Source: Treponema porcinum
GTDB taxonomy: Bacteria; Spirochaetota; Spirochaetia; Treponematales; Treponemataceae
Direction: 5' to 3'
DNA: 64,000 bases
Assembly: GCF_900167145.1 (NCBI RefSeq)
Contig: NZ_FUWG01000002.1
Span: forward strand, 186,001-250,000
A program made the translations under genes and the position numbers. This document shows, piece by piece, positions 17,150 through 24,924 of the stretch (position 1 is its first letter; each line of letters opens with the position of its first letter). Under the pieces are notes generated by a model, which was not told where the DNA came from, did not search any database, and saw only the letters and a program-made list of their open reading frames with translations.

Positions 17150-18113
17150 ACGTTCTGTTTATGCGGCTGTATTGCAGTGCCTTTTTACGCTGTTTTCCCT
17201 GCATTCCGTAAATGCACAAAGCTCTTCCGACGCACCGGCAATGCCTGCTATGCCGTCATTACCGGCAGTTTCTGATGCGCCGTCAATGCCTTCAATCTCT
17301 GCCCCGACAATCGGAAGTCCGTTCTACAGACCGGGAAACAATGCCTATTCACAAAAAAAATCTGCATCAAACAGCAGAACGGCACAGTCTTCCGCGCAGA
17401 AAAATACCGCAGCCACGCAGTCCGAAACGCAAAAAACTGACCTTCTTTCCGCGCTTCTTTCATCAGAAAGTTCTTCTGATTTGGAAAGTTCCCGGCTTAC
17501 AGCGTCAGACGTTACCCTGCTCGGTCAAAACGGACTTCTCAACGGAATTTACGGACTTGCCGGAAACGCATCTTCCTATAACTCTTCTTCCAATACAGAC
17601 ATTCTGCTTACAAAAATCCTTGAACAGCTGAACGAACTGAAAAAAGAACAGGACGAAAAATTACAGTCCGACGAAACAGACAAAAGCGGAAAAAATACAG
17701 CCTCTCAAAATGCCGCCCTGCCCTATATACAGCCGGACAAATCACAGCGCCCTGCAATCCTGCGGTTCGTCATAAACGGCTATAACATTCTTGACACCTG
17801 CCGCACAGTCTATTTCAGCAGGCAGGAACAGGACGGTTCATTTCTCCTTACGGCAGACCGCAGGTATATTTCAGACAACACAGTCAGGGAAGAAACATTC
17901 TACCTTCTTTTCAAGGCAGACGGAAACTGCGGTGCTTCAAAAGGCTACGATGTTCAGCCGGCAGTCGTTCAGGATTACCAGAATGATTACTCGCTTGTCT
18001 ACCAGCTTGCGCAGAAAAAGAACCTGAAGGCCTCAAAAGCTGGAAATCTTGTATCCTTGCGTTCAACAGCACCGGACTGGAATCTTGATTTATTACTGGA
18101 TATAGGTGAATAA
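17136..18113 (+). CDS. Exported low-complexity protein of unknown function
   Basis: A TTG start at 17136 is chosen because GGAGGA lies 5 nt upstream and the translation then begins with a signal peptide (MQIYKRSVYAAVLQCLFTLF, cut near 'VNAQ'). The mature protein starts with a repetitive Met/Pro/Ser segment ('APAMPAMPSLPAVSDAPSMP'), then Ser/Thr/Gln-rich spacers. A globular C-terminal domain of about 120 residues begins with 'RPAILRFVINGYNIL', where 'FLLTADRRY' and 'YLLFKADGNC' suggest beta strands. No family is recognised. It overlaps the upstream HExxH gene and the downstream rsmG start (TAATG), so it is embedded in an operon. Confidence 0.65.
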   Translation: MQIYKRSVYAAVLQCLFTLFSLHSVNAQSSSDAPAMPAMPSLPAVSDAPSMPSISAPTIGSPFYRPGNNAYSQKKSASNSRTAQSSAQKNTAATQSETQKTDLLSALLSSESSSDLESSRLTASDVTLLGQNGLLNGIYGLAGNASSYNSSSNTDILLTKILEQLNELKKEQDEKLQSDETDKSGKNTASQNAALPYIQPDKSQRPAILRFVINGYNILDTCRTVYFSRQEQDGSFLLTADRRYISDNTVREETFYLLFKADGNCGASKGYDVQPAVVQDYQNDYSLVYQLAQKKNLKASKAGNLVSLRSTAPDWNLDLLLDIGE

Positions 18114-18793
18114 TGGCAGACATTTTAAAAGACGGACTTACAAAACTTAATTTTTCATCAGAAGAAATCACCGTGCTTCTTCCTAAAATGGAACGCTACA
18201 TAAAAGAACTTATTCTTTTCAATTCCGCATACAACCTTACCAACACAAGCGACTTCGATGAAATCGCCGTAAACCACATTTTAGACAGCCTTTCCGCCGT
18301 AAAGCAGATTTGCATTCTTGCCGGACATCTTGAAAAAAAATCAGCCTGCATAAAAATCGGAGACATCGGTTCTGGCGGAGGACTACCGGGCATTCCTCTT
18401 GCGGCGGCTCTTCCCACATTCAATTTCACCCTTGTAGAACGAATGGACAAACGCTGCGCCTTCTTGGAAAATGCGGCAGCAATTCTCGGACTTAATAACG
18501 TTATCGTCCTAAAATCAGAAGCAGAAAAAGTTTCGCCAGAATCGTTTGACATCGCAACATTCCGCGCATTCCGCCCGCTCGATAAAAAAATGGCAAAAAC
18601 CCTGCTTAATCTTACCGCTCAAAATGGTTTTCTTGCAGCATACAAGGCAAAAAAAGAAAGCATTACGGAAGAAATGAACGCAATTTCTGACATAATCCCG
18701 GAATACAAAGCAGAACCGCTTTTCGTTCCGTTCCTCACAGACAGTCAGAAAAATCCGCGCGAACGGAACCTCGTAATTATTCAGAAAAAATAA
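18113..18793 (+). CDS. rsmG: 16S rRNA m7G527 methyltransferase
   Basis: The 226-residue protein has the RsmG (GidB) pattern: 'FNSAYNLTNTSDFDEIAVNHILDSLSA' near the N-terminus, the SAM motif 'IGSGGGLPGIPLAAALP', then 'LVERMDKRCAFLENAAAILGLNNV' and 'TFRAFRPLDK'. It methylates N7 of G527 in 16S rRNA; loss gives low-level streptomycin resistance in other bacteria. The start overlaps the previous stop codon (TAATG). In many bacteria rsmG is next to mnmG and parA near oriC. Here it is about 17 kb from the origin and joined to rsmE-linked genes instead. Confidence 0.94.
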   Translation: MADILKDGLTKLNFSSEEITVLLPKMERYIKELILFNSAYNLTNTSDFDEIAVNHILDSLSAVKQICILAGHLEKKSACIKIGDIGSGGGLPGIPLAAALPTFNFTLVERMDKRCAFLENAAAILGLNNVIVLKSEAEKVSPESFDIATFRAFRPLDKKMAKTLLNLTAQNGFLAAYKAKKESITEEMNAISDIIPEYKAEPLFVPFLTDSQKNPRERNLVIIQKK

Positions 18794-18805
18794 CTGGTAT
18801 TTGTA

Positions 18806-20149
18806 CTAAAGGTCAATTTTTTTCAAAATCTGTATAAGTTTTGCCTTTTCGATTAAATCAATAGGTCTTCCCTCAACATATTTTTTTGCCTCGGCAGTAA
18901 ACGTACCGGCAGAAATGCAGAAACCGCGGTCGCATTTTATATCGCGCATTTTTGAATGACAGTCGCGCACATAAAGTTCGCCAATAGAGCCGGTACTCCT
19001 GAAAAAGCGGAACAGTTCCGAGTCAGACCATTTCATAGATTCAACCGTACAAAGAACTTCAATGCTTTCCGCCGCAACGTTTACGTCCTCAATCTTAACG
19101 AATGAATCAGGATAAAATCCCGTTACAATCTTACGGCACAGAACGACAAAATCACTCGTTCCGCTCATAAGGTACGCCTGCAAATTATTGTTCTGGTTAA
19201 GCTCCTGATAGCGCAATACAAGTGCATTTACGTCCTTGTAATTAGGACTTACCGTCTGAATTTGCTTTAAATAATACAGTGCTTTTGCAATATTATGCTG
19301 TGCAATATACGACTGCGCCAGTTTATAAAAAACAGTCACCTTAATTTCCTGACTGATAGTTTCAAGTTTCAGAGCAATTTCATAATCCTGAACTGCCTTA
19401 TCATACTGCCCCATCTTTTCATGTATGCGTCCAGCTTCAACGCAAGATTCAGGACCGAATTTTGCATCAGGACGAAGATGCATAAAAATTTTCAGTGCCT
19501 TATCGTTCATTGAACATTCTTCCATTGCATTTGCAAAATAGAACAGTGCCTGTTTGTTTTCAGGATTTTCATCAAGTACTTTTTTCAAATACATAAGGCT
19601 TTCACGGTATTTCTTAGCCTCAAACAGAGCAAAGGCAAGCGGTTCATATATTTCGTTAGAATCAGGACGGATAGATACGGCACGCTTAAGACATAAAAGA
19701 GCCTTTTCAAAATCCTTTTTCTCAAGCATAATCTTTCCAACGTAAAGATTAACCTCGTAATCTTTAGGATTAAGCCGCAAAACCTTTGAAAAACCAGCCA
19801 TCGCTTCGTCAAATTTTCCAAGCTTAAAAGCACAGACACCATATCTCTGTGAAACAACCTGCTGGTCAATCTCCACGTGAACGCCCATCAGCTTGAACAG
19901 CGTCTGATACAGCGGAAAAGCCCTCTCATAGTTCAAATCGGTGTAATAAATGTCAGCAAGCGTTTTCAGCGCTTCTACATTGTGAGGATCTTTTGAAATT
20001 TTCTTCGTACAGTCACGGATAACGGCAAGATTATTCTTAGACCTTCCCTTACCCTGCACGTTCGCACTTTTTTTCTGCAGCCCGGAAACTGCCATTAAAA
20101 TACAAATAAGACCTGCACCTGTAATAATGGCAATCAAAACTCCTATCAT
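18806..20149 (-). CDS. Membrane-anchored TPR protein with C-terminal Mrr-like domain
   Basis: The 447-residue protein has an N-terminal membrane helix (residues 3-22) and about seven tetratricopeptide repeats ('AMAGFSKVLRLNPKDYEVNLYVGKIML', 'ESLMYLKKVLDENPENKQALFYFANAM' and so on). The last ~110 residues resemble the Mrr restriction-endonuclease-like fold: 'DIKCDRGFCISAGTFTAEAKKYVE', then 'RPIDLIEKAKLIQIL'. The usual catalytic Q/ExK strand before that block is not evident ('YVRDCHSKMRDIK'), so nuclease activity is doubtful. TPR proteins of this kind occur in treponemes. TPRs probably scaffold an envelope complex; the function is unknown. It is separated from the upstream aminotransferase by 63 nt. 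Confidence 0.8.
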   Translation of the reverse strand: MIGVLIAIITGAGLICILMAVSGLQKKSANVQGKGRSKNNLAVIRDCTKKISKDPHNVEALKTLADIYYTDLNYERAFPLYQTLFKLMGVHVEIDQQVVSQRYGVCAFKLGKFDEAMAGFSKVLRLNPKDYEVNLYVGKIMLEKKDFEKALLCLKRAVSIRPDSNEIYEPLAFALFEAKKYRESLMYLKKVLDENPENKQALFYFANAMEECSMNDKALKIFMHLRPDAKFGPESCVEAGRIHEKMGQYDKAVQDYEIALKLETISQEIKVTVFYKLAQSYIAQHNIAKALYYLKQIQTVSPNYKDVNALVLRYQELNQNNNLQAYLMSGTSDFVVLCRKIVTGFYPDSFVKIEDVNVAAESIEVLCTVESMKWSDSELFRFFRSTGSIGELYVRDCHSKMRDIKCDRGFCISAGTFTAEAKKYVEGRPIDLIEKAKLIQILKKIDL

Positions 20150-20212
20150 ACTTACCTGTTCCTCGCTCTTCTCGCCTGTCGCGGCAAAAACCGCAGCCGT
20201 CTGCCGCCGTTT

Positions 20213-21394
20213 CTAGCGCGCCTTATTTTTTCTGCATTCCTCAACAAATTCTTCTATTTTGCCGAGCGCAATCTTAATCTTATCAACTGCCGTAGCATAA
20301 CAGCACCGAATGTGACCTTCACCGCCGGCACCGAACACGCTTCCCGGAACAACAGCAACATTATGCTTTTGGAAAAGCTGCGTCGCAAATTCCTCGCTTG
20401 TAAGCCCTGTAGAAGTTATATCCGGGAACATATAAAATGCGCCCGTCGGCTCAGGAACAGGAAGTCCCATATCACAAAAAGCCTTGTACATTAAATTACG
20501 CCTCTGCTGATAGCTTACGCGCATTTTTTCTACTTCCTTCCATCCGTTCCGCAGCCCTTCCACCGCCGCATACTGGCTGAAAATAGGCGCACAGATTGTG
20601 TTGTATCCGTGAACCTTTACCAGCTGCGCAAGAAGTTCCGCAGGCGCGGCAATATAACCAATTCGCCATCCAGTCATAGCAAACGACTTTGAAAAACCGT
20701 TCAGAATAATCGTATAATCCTTCATTCCCGGAAAACTACCGATAGAACAGTGCTTTTCGCCCTCGTATGCAAGCTCGCAGTAAATCTCGTCAGAAATCAC
20801 CCAAATCTGGTGCTTCTTCACCACTTCCGCAATCTTTCCAAGCTCCGCCTTAGGAATCATCGTACCCGTAGGATTGTTCGGCGAACAAATCATAAGCGCT
20901 TTCGTCTTAGGCGTAACAAGCTTTTCAATCTGCTCCGCCGTAGGATAAAAACCGTTCAGACTCGTATCAACAGGCACAACCTTTGCAAAGCACAGTTCCG
21001 CAAGCGGTGTATAATTTACGTAGCACGGCTGGCACACGATAATCTCATCTTCAGGATTAAGAATGCCGCGCAGAACAGCATCAACACCCTCACTTGCGCC
21101 GACCGTAATCAAAATCTCGTTCTTTGGATTATAGTACATTCCGTACCGTTCCATATATTTCGCAATCTCTTCGCGCAGTTCTATCAAACCCCAATTGCTC
21201 GTGTAGCTCGTGTGCCCCTTTTCAAGGTGGTAGAACGCCTCCTCCCTTATGCACCACGGCGTCGGAAAATCAGGTTCTCCCACCGAAAGCGAAATAACAT
21301 CATCATGCCCGATAAGCATCTCAAAAAATTTACGGATTCCGCTCGGCGGCGTCCTCATCATAGCCGAACTGAATTTATCTTCCCTTGTATTCAT
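20213..21394 (-). CDS. Class I/II PLP-dependent aminotransferase (aspartate/aromatic type)
   Basis: The 393-residue protein has fold-type I aminotransferase motifs: 'SLSVGEPDFPTPWCIREE', 'GASEGVDAVLRGIL', 'CSPNNPTGTMI', 'WVISDEIYCELAY' and the PLP lysine in 'LNGFSKSFAMTGWRIGYI'. The late 'GHIRCCYATA' supplies the carboxylate-binding Arg. It resembles the AspC/PatA group that uses aspartate, aromatic or alanine substrates; the exact substrate is unclear. I chose the ATG at 21394 because CTGGAG lies 7 nt before it; upstream in-frame codons are low quality. It follows the Lrp-family gene on the same strand after 98 nt, a common regulator-enzyme pairing for amino acid metabolism. Confidence 0.9.
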   Translation of the reverse strand: MNTREDKFSSAMMRTPPSGIRKFFEMLIGHDDVISLSVGEPDFPTPWCIREEAFYHLEKGHTSYTSNWGLIELREEIAKYMERYGMYYNPKNEILITVGASEGVDAVLRGILNPEDEIIVCQPCYVNYTPLAELCFAKVVPVDTSLNGFYPTAEQIEKLVTPKTKALMICSPNNPTGTMIPKAELGKIAEVVKKHQIWVISDEIYCELAYEGEKHCSIGSFPGMKDYTIILNGFSKSFAMTGWRIGYIAAPAELLAQLVKVHGYNTICAPIFSQYAAVEGLRNGWKEVEKMRVSYQQRRNLMYKAFCDMGLPVPEPTGAFYMFPDITSTGLTSEEFATQLFQKHNVAVVPGSVFGAGGEGHIRCCYATAVDKIKIALGKIEEFVEECRKNKAR

Positions 21395-21492
21395 AGTAAA
21401 ACTCCAGTAAAAACAAAAAGCGCACCCCGTTCTGCAAAGAAAAAAACGCATCTGGCGTCTTCCCCTCACACGAATAACCGCAAACTGCCGGA

Positions 21493-21978
21493 CTATGCCA
21501 TCGCTCCTTCACGGTTATCACGGTCGTCTTCAACATAAACAATATCGTTTTCTTTGTACGTCTTTAAAATAAAGCATGTTTTTGTAGAACGCACGCCCTC
21601 AAGCGTAGAAAGCTTTCCTGAAACAAAAAATGCCACTTCCTGAAGAGAATCGCCTTCAATAATAACTTTAAGATCATAACCGCCGCTCATAAGGTACACG
21701 GACTTCACCTGCGGAAAACGATAAATCCTGTCCGCAATCGCATCAAAACCGTGTTCGCGCTCCGGCGTTACCTGAATTTGAATTTCAGCACGAACTTTGT
21801 CCTTTGACTCTACGTCCTTTTCCGGATTTATAATGGCAGCGTACTTCAAGATAATTCCGTCATCCTCAAGTTTTTTGATGATAGCCTTCACTTCCGCCGC
21901 AGATTTTTTAGTCATCGCCGCAATGTCTTCAACCGAAAGACGCGCATTCTGCCGCAACAAATCAAGAATTTCTTCCAT
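21493..21978 (-). CDS. Lrp/AsnC-family transcriptional regulator
   Basis: The 161-residue protein has an N-terminal winged helix ('ILDLLRQNARLSVEDIAAMTKKSAAEVKAIIKKLEDDGII') and an AsnC ligand-binding RAM domain ('AEIQIQVTPEREHGFDAIADRIYRF', 'VYLMSGGYDLKVIIEG', 'LEGVRSTKTCFIL'). Lrp-type dimers sense amino acids and control amino acid metabolism genes. The ATG at 21978 has GAGG 7 nt upstream and gives the standard N-terminus MEEILDLL. It precedes the aminotransferase, so autoregulation and control of that gene are likely. A strongly structured RNA with a T-run ends about 67 nt upstream of its start (22045-22193). Confidence 0.9.
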   Translation of the reverse strand: MEEILDLLRQNARLSVEDIAAMTKKSAAEVKAIIKKLEDDGIILKYAAIINPEKDVESKDKVRAEIQIQVTPEREHGFDAIADRIYRFPQVKSVYLMSGGYDLKVIIEGDSLQEVAFFVSGKLSTLEGVRSTKTCFILKTYKENDIVYVEDDRDNREGAMA

Positions 21979-22044
21979 ACGTAAGCCTCTTTTTTCACAA
22001 ATTAGATACAATAAATTATACGTTTTTACAGCATTTTATCAATG

Positions 22045-22193
22045 AAAAAAAACGGGCAGAACGCCTCCACCCATCGGCTTTCCAGGGCTTGCACTCGCGT
22101 CCGGTATTTTGCTCCGCTTCGCTCCTCAAAATACGTGCTTCGCACCCCTTCCAATCCTTATGCGGCTGAATTTTCAAAAAGAACCGTTCTGCC
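22045..22193 (-). ncRNA. Candidate structured leader RNA or small RNA upstream of lrp (minus strand)
   Basis: Read on the minus strand, this ~149-base GC-rich island begins with GGCAGAACG and ends with CGTTCTGCC (22185-22193 pairs with 22055-22063) followed by CG and eight Ts. Inside, nested pairings are visible: ATTGG/CCGAT, AGGG/CCCT, the hairpin GTGC-GAA-GCAC and the longer GTATTTTG/CAAAATAC arm. This is a multi-branched RNA closed by its own ends with a terminator-like tail. It lies in the 5' region of the lrp-aminotransferase operon, so it could be a cis-regulatory leader or a free small RNA. I do not recognise a known riboswitch class. Confidence 0.5.
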
Positions 22194-22263
22194 TTTAGAA
22201 CTGCCTGTAGAAAAACAATATTGACTTTACAAAAAAAATATTTTATAGATGTTTATTAAGAGG

Positions 22264-22487
22264 GTGTAATAAAAACTTTGCCAGAAATAGCGTCAAAGTT
22301 TTTATTTAAGGTTTAAAACAAACCTTAAAAACAGAGAAGTCAAGGCTTTAAGTGACAGCGTGCCTTGACTCGACGTATTCACAAGTTCGCATTGCGAACT
22401 TCCTTATCAACTGCCGCTTCTCATTTCATTGCGAAGCGGCATAAAAAGTCAATCGATTGTTGAAACAATCTTCTTGACTTTTTATGG
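22264..22487 (+). repeat. Hairpin-array repeat, copy 2 (modules A, B and C)
   Basis: This copy has module A, then an extra ~70-base module B, then the C1-C2-C3 hairpin block seen at 8336-8443. Module B has the stem TTTAAGGTTT/AAACCTTAAA (22305-22314 with 22320-22329) and a second stem GTCAAGGC/GCCTTGAC (22339-22346 with 22362-22369). As in copy 1, C3 ends in TTTTT and is followed at once by the ribosome binding site of a gene (start 22495), here an unrelated exported protein. Confidence 0.85.
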
Positions 22488-22494
22488 GAGAAAT

Positions 22495-22935
22495 ATGAAA
22501 AAAGTAATAATATTATTTTTATTGTTCCTGTGTGCTAATTCTTTTTCTGAAGAAATTACTGACGGCTATAAACGGAGCAGTGAAAATCAACCTAGTGAAC
22601 AAATGACTCGTTTGCCGCTTATAAGGAACACGGCAAACCTAAAAAATACAAGCGGCTATGAATTTCTAGATGGTGAACAACTGTCGTTCGGTGATTTCAG
22701 GTCATTGATGTACAGTTATCCTGACAGCAAGCGTTATATGAAAAGAGCTGAATTCTGGCGCGTAATGACACTTGTTAGCGGTATTGTATTTTTTGGAACG
22801 TTTTTTACAGCTCTTTCTACAGACTCAGAGGAAATTGCTACAATCTGTACATTAAACAGTATGTGTTCATTTGAGTTAACTGCCGGAATGGGATATATTA
22901 CGATATATCACAAGGCAAAATCTGCCGATTTTTAA
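22495..22935 (+). CDS. Small exported protein of unknown function
   Basis: The 146-residue protein starts with a clear signal peptide (MKKVIILFLLFLCANSFSEE). A polar middle region follows ('SENQPSEQMTRLPLIRNTAN', 'LDGEQLSFGDFRSLMYSYPDS'), then two hydrophobic stretches near residues 93-113 and 120-140. I recognise no family. The ATG at 22495 has GGGAG 5 nt upstream and the frame before it lies in the repeat, so longer versions are rejected. It stands alone between the repeat array and a run of intergenic palindromes. The pattern YSYPDSxxxxKRAE recurs in small spirochaete membrane proteins of unknown role (weak recollection). Confidence 0.65.
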   Translation: MKKVIILFLLFLCANSFSEEITDGYKRSSENQPSEQMTRLPLIRNTANLKNTSGYEFLDGEQLSFGDFRSLMYSYPDSKRYMKRAEFWRVMTLVSGIVFFGTFFTALSTDSEEIATICTLNSMCSFELTAGMGYITIYHKAKSADF

Positions 22936-22984
22936 AATATGCACATTATTGACGAAGAATTAGACTACATTAAACATAAGGAAA

Positions 22985-23010
22985 CCTCTAAAAATTGCAA
23001 TTTTTAGAGG
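22985..23010. repeat. Perfect palindrome, copy 2 of the intergenic repeat
   Basis: A 26-base perfect palindrome with arms CCTCTAAAAATTG / CAATTTTTAGAGG, identical in its central 24 bases to 4956-4979. It lies after the small exported protein gene and may act as its terminator. Confidence 0.75.
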
Positions 23011-23058
23011 TAACTTTGAAAATCCGATGTTCTAAGTTGCAATATTATAGCGACTTAG

Positions 23059-23108
23059 AACTCGTCAGCACCTCGAAATAGTCGTCAAAGACGAGTTTTC
23101 GAGGTGCT
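23059..23108. repeat. Long hairpin with an alternative pairing partner
   Basis: AGCACCTCGAAA (23067-23078) pairs perfectly with TTTCGAGGTGCT (23097-23108), enclosing a TCGTC-AAA-GACGA hairpin. AACTCGTC just upstream (23059-23066) can instead pair with GACGAGTT (23090-23097), which would exclude the inner hairpin. No coding capacity is seen. Confidence 0.6.
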
Positions 23109-23172
23109 CATAATCCCTTCTAAAAACTGCATAAGTAAAAATTAATTTTCAGTAAATTAGCAGCACTTTTTT

Positions 23173-23205
23173 ATAGGACAGTTTGCAATATAACTGTCCT
23201 ATTTT
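23173..23205 (+). terminator. Intrinsic terminator-like hairpin
   Basis: ATAGGACAGTT pairs with AACTGTCCTAT (23173-23183 with 23192-23202) and is followed by TTTATTTA. No gene reads into it directly, which suggests an unrecognised short transcript in 22936-23172 or a decayed unit. Confidence 0.55.
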
Positions 23206-23206
23206 A

Positions 23207-23290
23207 TTTAGGGTTTAAAACAAACCCTAAAAACGGCGAAGTAAAGGTCTTGAATGAGCCGAAGGCGAATGCGCCTTGACTTGATGTATT
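23207..23290 (+). repeat. Hairpin-array repeat, isolated module B (copy 3)
   Basis: This segment aligns with module B of the repeat at 22305-22375. Its first stem is TTTAGGGTTT/AAACCCTAAA around the same AAAAC loop, so one A-T pair of the other copy is replaced by G-C on both arms. The second stem has diverged. It lies about 70 bases before hisG. Confidence 0.75.
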
Positions 23291-23359
23291 TATAATTGAA
23301 TTTATGCAGTTTCTTCTATATGATAAACGCATACTTAATTATAAGTGCGAGGTATTAAG

Positions 23360-24232
23360 ATGGAAAAATTGAAAATTCTTTTGGCAAAAGGCAGAATTTA
23401 TGAATCTGTCTATGAACTTTTAAATGACGTAGGAATTTCAATCCATCTGCCGGAACGGACGTATTTTCCAACGACAAACCAGAAAGACCTGGCGTTTCAG
23501 GTAGTAAAACCGCAGATTACAAGCGCACTTCTTGCGCAGAATAAAGCCGATGTCGGTTTTTCCGGCAAAGACTGGGTTTACGAAAACGGCGTAGAAGATT
23601 CCGTTGTAGAAATTATGGACTTAGGCTTTGACCCGGTGCGCATCGTTGCCGCAATCCCGGAAACAGTCAATTACGATGAACTCGTAAAAAAACCGCTTAC
23701 AATCGCCACGGAATACCAGTCGCTCAGCAAAAAATGGGCTGATGCAAAAAAAATAAACGGCTCCATTTTCCGAACCTGGGGAACAAGCGAAGGCTTCGTG
23801 CAGGACAACAAGGACGCCCTTGCGCAGATTCTTATCGACAACACTTCAACCGGTTCTTCCCTTAAGGCAAACCGCCTTAAAATCGTGGACACGCTTATGG
23901 AGTCCTCAACAAGAATGTACGCCTCAAAACAGGCAATGGATGACCCAGAAAAAAAGCAGAAAATCCTTGAACTTAAAATGCTTTTTGAAGCCGTCCTAAA
24001 CGCACGCACACGCGTTATGCTTGAAATGAACGTTTCCGAAGAAAATTTCGAAGCGCTTGTAGAGGGTCTGCCGTCAATGAGAAGTCCTACAGTTTCGCCG
24101 CTTTTCGGCGGAAACGGCTATGCAATCAAAACGGCCGTAACAAAAAGTGAAGTTCCAACACTTCTACCAAAACTCCAGAGTCTTGGTGCAACGGACATCG
24201 TTGAATATGAATTACGGAAGGTAATGCTTTAA
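23360..24232 (+). CDS. hisG: ATP phosphoribosyltransferase, long form
   Basis: The protein has about 290 residues and the long HisG architecture, with a C-terminal regulatory domain. Motifs include 'LLAKGRIYESV', 'ADVGFSGKDWV', 'DLGFDPVRIVAAIP' and the PRPP loop region 'LIDNTSTGSSLKANRLKIV'; the C-terminus ('MRSPTVSPLFGGNGYAIKTAV') matches the allosteric domain. It commits PRPP and ATP to histidine synthesis and is normally inhibited by histidine; being long-form it needs no HisZ. The ATG at 23360 follows GAGGT by 6 nt. Its stop overlaps the hisB start (TAATG). Other his genes are not in the window. Confidence 0.94.
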   Translation: MEKLKILLAKGRIYESVYELLNDVGISIHLPERTYFPTTNQKDLAFQVVKPQITSALLAQNKADVGFSGKDWVYENGVEDSVVEIMDLGFDPVRIVAAIPETVNYDELVKKPLTIATEYQSLSKKWADAKKINGSIFRTWGTSEGFVQDNKDALAQILIDNTSTGSSLKANRLKIVDTLMESSTRMYASKQAMDDPEKKQKILELKMLFEAVLNARTRVMLEMNVSEENFEALVEGLPSMRSPTVSPLFGGNGYAIKTAVTKSEVPTLLPKLQSLGATDIVEYELRKVML

Positions 24233-24849
24233 TGAGAACAGCAAAAATAGAACGTACTACAGGCGAAACGCAGATTTCGCTTGAACTGAACCTTGACGGA
24301 AGCGGAAAATGCAGCATCGAAAATCCAATTGGTTTTTTTGACCATATGCTGCGCTCCTTCTGCAAGCACGGTCTTTTTGATTTAAGCGGCTCAATCAAGG
24401 GCGACCTGAACGTAGACCAGCACCACTTAATCGAAGACACAGGCATCGTACTTGGCGCGTGCTTTAATAAAGCGCTTGGTGACTGCGCCGGCATCTTCCG
24501 GAGCGGCAGTTTCATCTACCCGATGGACGAAACTCTTGCACAGGCCGCCGTTGATTTTGGCGGACGTCCTTTTCTTGTGTGCAACGCAGGACTTTCAGGA
24601 ATTCCGCTTGTTTCCCTTAACGCAAACGGCGTAGAAGCAAGTTTTCAGACGGACTGTTTTGAAGATTTCTGGCAGGCGTTCGTAAACAGCGCGCAGTGTA
24701 ACCTTCATCTGGACATTATCCGCGGAAGAAGCGACCACCACAAAATGGAAGGACTTTTCAAAGCGGCGGCGCGCGCAATCCGCAGTGCAGTTGAAATAGA
24801 CCCCCGGCGGAACGGCTCAATTCCCTCAACAAAAGGCGTAATTGTATAA
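24232..24849 (+). CDS. hisB: Imidazoleglycerol-phosphate dehydratase
   Basis: The 205-residue protein is monofunctional HisB. The two metal-binding repeats are clear: 'GFFDHML' with 'DQHHLIEDTGIVLG', and later 'DIIRGRSDHHKMEGLFKAAARA', supplying the His/Glu ligands of the dimanganese centre. It dehydrates imidazole glycerol phosphate, the sixth step of histidine synthesis. It is translationally coupled to hisG through a one-base overlap and followed by a strong terminator, so hisGB form a complete two-gene operon. Having only hisG and hisB together, without hisD, hisC or hisH, implies that the pathway is split between loci. Confidence 0.96.
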   Translation: MRTAKIERTTGETQISLELNLDGSGKCSIENPIGFFDHMLRSFCKHGLFDLSGSIKGDLNVDQHHLIEDTGIVLGACFNKALGDCAGIFRSGSFIYPMDETLAQAAVDFGGRPFLVCNAGLSGIPLVSLNANGVEASFQTDCFEDFWQAFVNSAQCNLHLDIIRGRSDHHKMEGLFKAAARAIRSAVEIDPRRNGSIPSTKGVIV

Positions 24850-24875
24850 AATAGTATAAAATATAACAGTAAAAA

Positions 24876-24907
24876 GGGCTGTTCTTTTGAACAGCCCTGA
24901 TTATTTT
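24876..24907 (+). terminator. Intrinsic terminator of hisGB
   Basis: GGGCTGTTC pairs with GAACAGCCC around a TTTT loop, followed by TGATTATTTTT. Confidence 0.85.
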
Positions 24908-24924
24908 TACAGGAGAAACTTTTT

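Noticed and set aside
22042-22224. 60-codon open frame on the plus strand
   Set aside because: No SD, no recognisable protein, and the region shows RNA-like symmetry on the other strand.
22939-23007. Short ORF starting MHIIDEELDYIKHKE and ending inside the palindrome
   Set aside because: No SD and only about 22 codons; at most a gene remnant.
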